Position numbers and translations under genes: made by a program. From contig JAFDFV010000008.1 of NCBI GenBank assembly GCA_019309665.1, positions 1 to 25,510 of the forward strand: a stretch of 25,510 nt of DNA, read 5' to 3'. Shown here piece after piece: positions 15,376 through 21,592 of this stretch (positions are counted from its first letter, which is position 1; each line of letters begins with the position of its first letter). Under the pieces are notes generated by a model that saw only the letters and a program-made list of their open reading frames with translations, ran no database searches and was not told the origin of the DNA. The DNA comes from Deltaproteobacteria bacterium. GTDB lineage: Bacteria; Desulfobacterota; Desulfobacteria; Desulfobacterales; ETH-SRB1.

Positions 15376-15377
15376 TA

Positions 15378-15977
15378 ATGACGGCAATAAGTGCTATAAT
15401 GGTTAAACAGCTCCGTGAAAAGACCGGAGTCGGAATAATGGATTGTAAGGAAGCGCTTTTACAGAGCAATGGCGATATAGATAACGCAGTCGATTTTTTA
15501 AGAAAAAAAGGGTTGGCAACAGCGCAGAAAAGGGCCGGAAGAGCTATGAGCGAAGGATTAATCCAACCTTATATCCATATGGGCGGCAAGCTGGGAGTGC
15601 TGGTTGAGATAAACTGCGAGACCGACTTTGTTGCAAAGAATGATGACTTTAAAGAATTTGCTAAAAATATAGCTATGCATATAGCGGCAACCAATCCTGT
15701 TGGAATCGCATCCAATGATGTGCCGGAGGAAGTCATAAATAAAGAAAAGGAAATATATCGTGCTCAGGCCATTGAATTGGGTAAACCCGAAAACGTGGTA
15801 GACAAAATAGTTGAGGGAAAACTAAACAAGTTTTATAAAGATAACTGCCTGTTAAATCAGGCATACGTGCGTAATCCGGATGTGAATATATCGGATCTTT
15901 TAAATGATCTGATTGCAAAGATGGGCGAGAACATAACAATTAAACGTTTTGTAAGATTTCAGATAGGAGATTCATAA
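15378..15977 (+). CDS. tsf: Elongation factor Ts (short form)
   Basis: EF-Ts exchanges GDP for GTP on EF-Tu. This 199-residue version has the N-terminal UBA-like domain (IMVKQLREKTGVGIMDCKEA) and the core CETDFVAKNDDFKEFAKNIA. It has only one core subdomain set, as in the compact EF-Ts of several non-enterobacterial groups, compared with about 280 residues in E. coli. TAGGAGA lies upstream of the ATG. It sits between rpsB and pyrH with 2-3 bp gaps. Confidence 0.96.
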   Translation: MTAISAIMVKQLREKTGVGIMDCKEALLQSNGDIDNAVDFLRKKGLATAQKRAGRAMSEGLIQPYIHMGGKLGVLVEINCETDFVAKNDDFKEFAKNIAMHIAATNPVGIASNDVPEEVINKEKEIYRAQAIELGKPENVVDKIVEGKLNKFYKDNCLLNQAYVRNPDVNISDLLNDLIAKMGENITIKRFVRFQIGDS

Positions 15978-15980
15978 GCC

Positions 15981-16697
15981 TTGACACTTCCTCGATACAA
16001 CAAGGTTTTGTTAAAATTAAGCGGTGAAGCTCTTATGGGCGATCAGAGTTTTGGTATCAGCACGGAAGTTATAAAATATGTGGCTGAAGAAGTTCGCTCG
16101 ATATTTGATTTGGGGATTCAAATAGCTATTGTTGTCGGCGGCGGGAATATTTTCAGAGGGATTGCCGCCAGTTCATTTGGAATGGATAGAACTTCTGCTG
16201 ACCATATGGGAATGCTGGCAACAGTAATCAACAGCCTCGCATTGCAGGACGCACTTGAAAAGAAAGGTGTACCGACACGCATCCAGTCTGCAATATCGAT
16301 GCATGAGGTGGCTGAGCCTTATATTCTGCGCAAAGCTATTCGCCATCTTGAAAAAGGACGCGTCGTTATTTTTGCAGCAGGTACAGGGAATCCCTATTTT
16401 ACCACGGACACTGCTGCGGTTTTAAGAGGTCAGGAGATTCATACAGAGATTTTGCTGAAAGCCACCAAGGTTGCAGGCCTGTATGATTCAGATCCTGTTG
16501 TAAACAAGGACGCCAAGTTTATTAAAAAAATCACTTATATAGAAGTTTTGGAAAGGCAGCTCAAAGTCATGGATATGACAGCTATCTCTCTCGCTATGGA
16601 AAACCAGCTTCCTCTTGTGATTTTTGATATTAAAAACAAGGGAAATCTCAGAAAAATAGTATGTGGAGAGGAAATCGGAACCAGGATAAACAATTAA
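15981..16697 (+). CDS. pyrH: UMP kinase
   Basis: This 238-residue hexameric amino-acid-kinase-fold enzyme phosphorylates UMP to UDP. YNKVLLKLSGEALMGDQSFG and IVVGGGNIFRG form the phosphate-binding part. DRTSADHMGMLATVINSLAL and AGTGNPYFTTDTAA bind UMP and ATP. The start is TTG at 15981, with GGAGA 12 nt upstream in the tail of tsf. A 9-mer palindromic repeat begins only 4 bp after the stop, interrupting what is otherwise a tight operon before frr. Confidence 0.95.
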   Translation: MTLPRYNKVLLKLSGEALMGDQSFGISTEVIKYVAEEVRSIFDLGIQIAIVVGGGNIFRGIAASSFGMDRTSADHMGMLATVINSLALQDALEKKGVPTRIQSAISMHEVAEPYILRKAIRHLEKGRVVIFAAGTGNPYFTTDTAAVLRGQEIHTEILLKATKVAGLYDSDPVVNKDAKFIKKITYIEVLERQLKVMDMTAISLAMENQLPLVIFDIKNKGNLRKIVCGEEIGTRINN

Positions 16698-16701
16698 GAA
16701 T

Positions 16702-16858
16702 AAGTGCCTAAAGTGAGCTAAAGTGCCTAAAATGCCTAAAGTTAAGGTATTCTGCTTATTTTAAATATATGTTGAGAAAAAATGAGTTATCAATTAGCAC
16801 GCCGAAGGCGTACCATAACTTTAGGCACTTTAGCTCACTTTAGGCATTTTAGGCACTT
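16702..16858. repeat. 157-bp palindromic repeat with 9-bp-unit arms, copy 2 (inverted)
   Basis: Left-arm unit order: AAGTGCCTA, AAGTGAGCTA, AAGTGCCTA, AAATGCCTA. The right arm, read on the opposite strand, has the same four units in a different order: AAGTGCCTA, AAATGCCTA, AAGTGAGCTA, AAGTGCCTA. The loop carries TAGCACGCCGAAGGCGTAC, the complement of the loop of copy 1, so the two copies are inverted. About 35 bp of the copy 1 interior are absent. Confidence 0.88.
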
Positions 16859-16904
16859 CAAACTCTATCTCACTTTATTTTTGGTCGAAGTTGGAAGCAC
16901 CTCT

Positions 16905-16937
16905 AAAAAGTGTAAACTATCAAATGAAAGATGTCGA
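16905..16937. mobile_element. Degenerate end of the MITE-like element
   Basis: AAAAAGTGTAAACT followed by AAATGAAAGATG matches the right end of the element at 11922-12129 at roughly 25 of 33 positions. No matching left end was found; the 9-mer repeat lies there instead. It ends a few bases before the frr start. Confidence 0.5.
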
Positions 16938-16941
16938 TTAT

Positions 16942-17502
16942 ATGCTGGAATCCATATATAAAGAAACAAAAGAAAATATGGGCAAATCAATTGCCGCCCT
17001 TAAAAAGGATTTAAATAAAGTCAGGACTGGCCGTGCTTCTCTTTCTTTACTTGATGGAATATTTGTTAATTATTACGGCACCCGGACTCCAATTAACCAG
17101 ATGGCCTCGCTCTCAGTTCCTGAAAGTCGCCTTATTATAATACAGCCCTGGGATGTTACCGTAATAAAGGAGATTGAAAAGGCAATATTTAAATCCGAGC
17201 TGGGCCTCACTCCTTCAAACGATGGTAAGATTATTCGCATATCCATTCCAGCGCTTACCGAAGAAAGACGTAAGGAACTTGTAAAAATAGTACGAAAAAT
17301 TTGTGAAGACTATAAGGTGGCTGTACGCAATATCAGACGCGATTCAAACGAACTGATCAAAGGTTTAAAAACCGATGGCGATATTTCGGAAGATGACGCT
17401 TTCAAAGCACATGACCAGATCCAGAAGATAACGGATGAACAAATCAAGCTTATAAATGACGACATTTTTAAAGAAAAAGAGAAAGAGATCATTGAATTCT
17501 AG
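16942..17502 (+). CDS. frr: Ribosome recycling factor
   Basis: RRF works with EF-G to split the post-termination ribosome. The 186-residue product aligns in length with E. coli RRF from the ATG at 16942: MLESIYKETKENMGKSIAAL, then KVRTGRASLSLLDGIFVNYY, SVPESRLIIIQPWD and RKELVKIVRKICEDYKVAVR. The frame is open to 16891, but the extra residues are encoded by the degenerate MITE end and are unlikely to be native. The last 11 nt overlap the uppS start. Confidence 0.95.
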   Translation: MLESIYKETKENMGKSIAALKKDLNKVRTGRASLSLLDGIFVNYYGTRTPINQMASLSVPESRLIIIQPWDVTVIKEIEKAIFKSELGLTPSNDGKIIRISIPALTEERRKELVKIVRKICEDYKVAVRNIRRDSNELIKGLKTDGDISEDDAFKAHDQIQKITDEQIKLINDDIFKEKEKEIIEF

Positions 17503-18226
17503 CGAGTCTTCCTATGATATTGATCCAGCGAGTCTCCCCTGTCATGTTGCAATCATTATGGATGGTAATGGGCGTTGGGCAAAAAAGCGTATTTTAAATC
17601 GAATTGAAGGACATAAAAAGGGCGCTGAAGTTGTTCGAGCTATTGTTAGAACCTGTCGTGAGACAGGTATTTCCATCCTGACTTTATATGCTTTTTCCAC
17701 TGAGAACTGGCAGAGGCCAAAGACAGAAATCTTTGCTCTTATGACTCTCCTGAAAAATTTCCTTGAGTCAGAGCTGAAAGAGATGTTGGATAATAATATC
17801 CGCCTCAATGCCATTGGACAGATAGAGAAGCTGCCGGAAAATGTTCAGCAGGTACTGCACAAGACAATGGCACTAACAAAAAAAAATAACGGTTTGATGC
17901 TTAATCTTGCATTGAGTTATGGAGGTCGTGCCGAAATAGTCAGGATGGTCAGGGAAATAGCGATAAAAACAAAAGAAGGCGACATTGATCCTGACTTCAT
18001 AACGTCCGAACTTGTATCTGATTTCCTTTATACAAAAGGAATTCCCGATCCTGATCTGCTTATAAGGACAAGCGGTGAAATGCGCATAAGTAATTTTCTT
18101 TTGTGGCAAATTGCGTACACTGAAATTTTTGTTACAAAAACTTTATGGCCCGATTTTAGCAAACAGGAGTTTTTGGAAATTCTAAAACACTATCAGCACC
18201 GTGAACGCAGATTCGGAAAAGTTTAA
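17492..18226 (+). CDS. uppS: Undecaprenyl diphosphate synthase (isoprenyl transferase)
   Basis: The enzyme makes the C55 lipid carrier for peptidoglycan and O-antigen from farnesyl and isopentenyl diphosphate. CHVAIIMDGNGRWAKKR contains the catalytic Asp24; LYAFSTENWQRPK and RTSGEMRISNFLLWQIAYTE are signature blocks. I place the start at TTG 17492, which gives 244 residues, the usual size. The frame is open further upstream within frr, but that adds residues with no family counterpart. The ribosome site (AGAGAT) lies within the frr coding sequence. Confidence 0.94.
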   Translation: MNSSESSYDIDPASLPCHVAIIMDGNGRWAKKRILNRIEGHKKGAEVVRAIVRTCRETGISILTLYAFSTENWQRPKTEIFALMTLLKNFLESELKEMLDNNIRLNAIGQIEKLPENVQQVLHKTMALTKKNNGLMLNLALSYGGRAEIVRMVREIAIKTKEGDIDPDFITSELVSDFLYTKGIPDPDLLIRTSGEMRISNFLLWQIAYTEIFVTKTLWPDFSKQEFLEILKHYQHRERRFGKV

Positions 18227-18239
18227 AACACAATAAATA

Positions 18240-18313
18240 ATTTAGGGATTTAGGGATCAAAATCAACACAATACCTTTAATTCCTAAATTTCCCAATTTC
18301 TAAATTCGTAATT
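18240..18313. repeat. Hairpin repeat with 8-bp units
   Basis: The left arm is ATTTAGGG twice (18240-18255). The right side reads in 8-bp phase ATACCTTT, AATTCCTA, AATTTCCC, AATTTCTA, AATTCGTA (18271-18310). CCTAAATT and AATTTAGG allow pairing. It fills the uppS-cdsA gap and ends 7 bp before the cdsA ATG. Confidence 0.7.
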
Positions 18314-18320
18314 AAGCGAT

Positions 18321-19124
18321 ATGCATTTAAAACGTTGGATTACAGGCATTATATCCACCCCTTTTCTTTTTTTGATTATTTACAAAGGGGGGGCATTATT
18401 CGCTGTTTCACTAAGCATAATATGCGTTTTAGCTCTGCTCGAATATTTTCGTATTGTTTTTAATACAAAAGGTAAAACAATATCGGGCATTATCTTGCTT
18501 CTATCAATATTTGTTGGACCCGTCATTATGTGGGCGGCTTATAAAAACGCATTAGATCTTATTATAATCATAGTCGCTTTTAATCTAATTATTTCCGGCC
18601 TGTTTACCCTTACACAGTTTAAATCCGATCCGTTCATAATTGAGAATTTTACAAAACAGGTTCTGGGGATTATTTATATTCCCATATTACTTTCCTTTCT
18701 GATTCTGATCCGTAACGGAGCGGACGGAATGCTCTGGATATTTTTCCTTTTATTTGTTGTTTTTGCCGGTGATATCGGTGCATTTTATATAGGTTCTTAT
18801 TTTGGCAGGCACAAGCTCTGTCCTTCAGTAAGCCCCAAAAAAACAATAGAGGGTTCAATTGGGGGGCTTTTTTCAAATTTGGCCGTCGGATTATTTTTTA
18901 AGTGTTTTTTTCTTTCTAACTTATCATTGGGAGCAAGCATCCTTTTATTCCTCTTTATTGGTATCGCGGGTCAGGTGGGCGATCTGTTTGAATCAGCACT
19001 AAAGCGTTCCGCTGATATTAAGGATTCCGGTTCATTACTGCCGGGACACGGCGGCATACTGGATCGTATAGATGCCCTTCTGTTTGCCGCTCCCGTGGCA
19101 TATTTTTTTAAAGAATTTATGTAA
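18321..19124 (+). CDS. cdsA: Phosphatidate cytidylyltransferase
   Basis: This 267-residue integral membrane enzyme forms CDP-diacylglycerol from phosphatidate and CTP. There are about seven to eight hydrophobic segments (for example IISTPFLFLIIYKGGALFAV and ILLSIFVGPVIMWAA). The family signature near the C-terminus is intact: FESALKRSADIKDSGSLLPG followed by HGGILDRIDAL. No Shine-Dalgarno is visible before the ATG; the 8-mer hairpin directly precedes it. It belongs to the conserved uppS-cdsA-dxr order. Confidence 0.93.
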   Translation: MHLKRWITGIISTPFLFLIIYKGGALFAVSLSIICVLALLEYFRIVFNTKGKTISGIILLLSIFVGPVIMWAAYKNALDLIIIIVAFNLIISGLFTLTQFKSDPFIIENFTKQVLGIIYIPILLSFLILIRNGADGMLWIFFLLFVVFAGDIGAFYIGSYFGRHKLCPSVSPKKTIEGSIGGLFSNLAVGLFFKCFFLSNLSLGASILLFLFIGIAGQVGDLFESALKRSADIKDSGSLLPGHGGILDRIDALLFAAPVAYFFKEFM

Positions 19125-19228
19125 GCGTGCATATGCAGCACCTGTAAAAGCTTAAATGCTGGAAAATAGCTTTATATGCTACCGGTTTTCCAGTGAATGG
19201 TTACGAATTTATATTTTGTTAATTATAT

Positions 19229-20383
19229 ATGAAAAATCTTTCAATACTCGGATCTACCGGATCCATAGGACGTAATACTCTCAAGATTGTAGAAATGTTT
19301 CGTGACCGCTTTAAAGTCAAAGCTCTTGCTGCGGCCAATAATGTTGAATTATTAGCCAGACAGATTGAAACATTTCATCCTGAGATAGCGGTGGTTTTTG
19401 ATGAAAACAGAGCTTTAGAATTGAAGAATATACTTCCGGCAGGGACTGGCGTTGAAATATTGCATGGTGAAGATGGCTACAGGGCGGCAGCTACTTATGA
19501 TTCTGTAGAAATGGTTGTAACCGCAATGGTAGGAGCTGCAGGATTGATGCCTACCCTGGCTGCAATTGAAGCTGGAAAGAACGTTGCACTGGCCAACAAA
19601 GAAACCCTTGTAATGGCTGGTGAAATCGTTGTAAAAAAAGCAGCGGAAAAAGGTATAAGCATACTTCCCATAGATAGCGAACATAGTGCTGTATTCCAAT
19701 GTATTGCCGGCCACCGCAGAAAAGATATGAACAAGATACTACTGACGGCTTCAGGCGGTCCATTCTTGAACAAGCCGGCGAATGAATTTGTCTCGATAAA
19801 ACCAGAGGAGGCTTTAAATCATCCTACATGGCAGATGGGCAAAAAAATCAGCATAGATTCAGCTACTCTTATGAACAAGGGGCTTGAGGTAATTGAGGCA
19901 AAACATCTTTTCGGAGTATCGCATGATATGATTAAGGTTGTGATTCATCCTCAAAGCGTGATTCACTCAATGGTTGCATATAGAGATGGGGCGGTTATTG
20001 CTCAATTAGGCATACCGGATATGAGGGGAGCCATAGCATATGCGATATCTTATCCGGAACGTCTTGCGCTTAAGCAACCGATTCCGGATTTTGTAAATAT
20101 TGGGTCGCTTACCTTTCAGCAGCCTGACTTAACAAAGTTTCCATGCCTTGCTCTGGCTTTTAAAGCCTGTGAAACAGGTGGAACAATGCCTGCGGTTTTA
20201 AATGCATCAAATGAAGTAGCGGTGGAGGCCTTTCTGGATAAACGCATTGCATTTACCGATATCCCAGAGTTAATAAAAAATACAATTGAGAAACATTCAT
20301 CTGTCAAAGATCCAGCCTTATCTGATATCCTTGAAGCTGATAAGTGGGGTAGAAAAACAGTTGAAGAGCTGATAAGCTGGTAA
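19229..20383 (+). CDS. dxr: 1-deoxy-D-xylulose 5-phosphate reductoisomerase
   Basis: This 384-residue NADPH-dependent enzyme makes 2-C-methyl-D-erythritol 4-phosphate in the non-mevalonate isoprenoid pathway. The nucleotide motif ILGSTGSIGRNTL is at the N-terminus. LANKETLVMAG, LPIDSEHSAVFQC and ISIDSATLMNKGLEVIEA carry the metal and substrate ligands, and VIHPQSVIHSMV follows. Length is standard. The upstream gap of 104 bp contains CTGGAAAA/TTTTCCAG (19159-19193), a possible hairpin without a T-run, and no obvious ribosome site. Its product feeds the substrate of UppS two genes upstream. Confidence 0.96.
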   Translation: MKNLSILGSTGSIGRNTLKIVEMFRDRFKVKALAAANNVELLARQIETFHPEIAVVFDENRALELKNILPAGTGVEILHGEDGYRAAATYDSVEMVVTAMVGAAGLMPTLAAIEAGKNVALANKETLVMAGEIVVKKAAEKGISILPIDSEHSAVFQCIAGHRRKDMNKILLTASGGPFLNKPANEFVSIKPEEALNHPTWQMGKKISIDSATLMNKGLEVIEAKHLFGVSHDMIKVVIHPQSVIHSMVAYRDGAVIAQLGIPDMRGAIAYAISYPERLALKQPIPDFVNIGSLTFQQPDLTKFPCLALAFKACETGGTMPAVLNASNEVAVEAFLDKRIAFTDIPELIKNTIEKHSSVKDPALSDILEADKWGRKTVEELISW

Positions 20384-20416
20384 GCTCAACAGCTTACAAT
20401 AGGAACTATTGTAATT

Positions 20417-21484
20417 ATGAGTACAAGTATATTTGCATTTATAATAGTATTAGGAATACTTATATCATTTCATGAACTCGGCCATTTCCTTGTTGCCAGG
20501 TTGTTCGGAGTAGGGGTAGAAAAATTTTCCATAGGATTCGGCCCCAAGATATTCGGCAAAAAAATAGGCAATACCGATTATTGCGTTTCGGCAATCCCCC
20601 TTGGCGGTTTTGTAAAAATGGTAGGTGAGGATCCAAATGTTGATGTCAGCCCTGATGATATATCTGTTTCTTTTACCCACAAGCACGTCTTAAAACGAAT
20701 TTTAATTGTTGCTGCCGGCCCTTTCTTTAATCTTTTCCTCGCAATGATAATTTTTTTTGGAATGTTCCAGATTCATGGAACTTTCATTTTAGAGCCTTCC
20801 ATAGGAGAGGTTAAAGAGAATAGCCCGGCTTCTACAGGAGGGCTGAAAACAGGCGATAGAGTAATAGCTATTAATAAAATTCCCATTGAGAGATGGGAGG
20901 ACTTGGCGAAAATTATTTCTGAAAGCAATGGAGAGGAACTTGTATTACATATTCAGAGAAACGAATCTGTAATTGTCGCAAATGTTAAGCCTGAAGTGAT
21001 AACTTCCAAAAATATTTTTGGCGAGGATTTTCAGCGTTATGTTATTGGTATTACATCTTCTGGAGATGGTTTTTCAAAAAAAATGAATTTTTTCCAGGCC
21101 TTTTCAGAGAGCATAATACAGACCTATAACATTTCAAAGTTAACCATAGTTAGTATTGTAAAGCTGATTCAGGGTGCCATCTCGACAAAAACTCTGGGCG
21201 GTCCGCTTATGATCGCACAGATGGCTGGACAACAGGCCAAAGAGGGAATATCAAACCTGTTGTTTTTTATAGCACTGCTTAGTATTAATCTTGCCATAAT
21301 CAATTTTCTGCCTATACCTGTTCTGGATGGAGGTCATCTGGTTTTCTTTTTTATTGAGGCGGCAACAGGACGTCCTGTAAATGTTAGATTTCGTGAAATT
21401 GCCCAGCAGGCAGGTATCTTTTTGTTGATTATGCTCATGATTTATGTGTTTTATAATGACATAACACGCATGTTTTTTAGTTAA
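20417..21484 (+). CDS. rseP: Site-2 intramembrane zinc metalloprotease RseP
   Basis: The 355-residue protease carries HELGH (residues 19-23) in the first transmembrane helix. FGVGVEKFSIGFGP follows, then one PDZ domain at about 110-190 (GEVKENSPASTGGLKTGD), and NFLPIPVLDGGH near 295-305 supplies the third zinc ligand. E. coli RseP has two PDZ domains and about 450 residues, so this is the short form. Family members cut anti-sigma factors or remnant signal peptides in the membrane; the target here is unknown. AGGAAC lies 10 nt or so before the ATG. It ends the rpsB-to-rseP series. Confidence 0.94.
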   Translation: MSTSIFAFIIVLGILISFHELGHFLVARLFGVGVEKFSIGFGPKIFGKKIGNTDYCVSAIPLGGFVKMVGEDPNVDVSPDDISVSFTHKHVLKRILIVAAGPFFNLFLAMIIFFGMFQIHGTFILEPSIGEVKENSPASTGGLKTGDRVIAINKIPIERWEDLAKIISESNGEELVLHIQRNESVIVANVKPEVITSKNIFGEDFQRYVIGITSSGDGFSKKMNFFQAFSESIIQTYNISKLTIVSIVKLIQGAISTKTLGGPLMIAQMAGQQAKEGISNLLFFIALLSINLAIINFLPIPVLDGGHLVFFFIEAATGRPVNVRFREIAQQAGIFLLIMLMIYVFYNDITRMFFS

Positions 21485-21487
21485 ATG

Positions 21488-21588
21488 ATAACGGTTTACG
21501 GTTTACGGTTCACGGTTCACGGTTGATCAAAACATAAAACCGTTAACTGTAAACCGGCAACCGTAAACCGACAACCGTAAACTGTTAT
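21488..21588. repeat. Heptad-armed hairpin (ACGGTTT units)
   Basis: The left arm is five exact 7-bp units: ACGGTTT, ACGGTTT, ACGGTTC, ACGGTTC, ACGGTTG (21491-21525). The right arm is seven units: CCGTTAA, CTGTAAA, CCGGCAA, CCGTAAA, CCGACAA, CCGTAAA, CTGTTAT (21540-21588). The arms pair over most of their length. It fills the whole rseP-purL gap and ends 4 bp before the purL ATG, leaving no room for a ribosome site outside it. Confidence 0.88.
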
Positions 21589-21592
21589 TATT

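Noticed and set aside
16891..16941. N-terminal extension of frr
   Set aside because: The extra codons come from a degenerate mobile-element end; the ATG at 16942 gives the exact family length.
21488..21588. Possible CRISPR-like array before purL
   Set aside because: The units are 7 bp, contiguous, without spacers, and arranged as complementary arms; this is a hairpin, not a CRISPR array.
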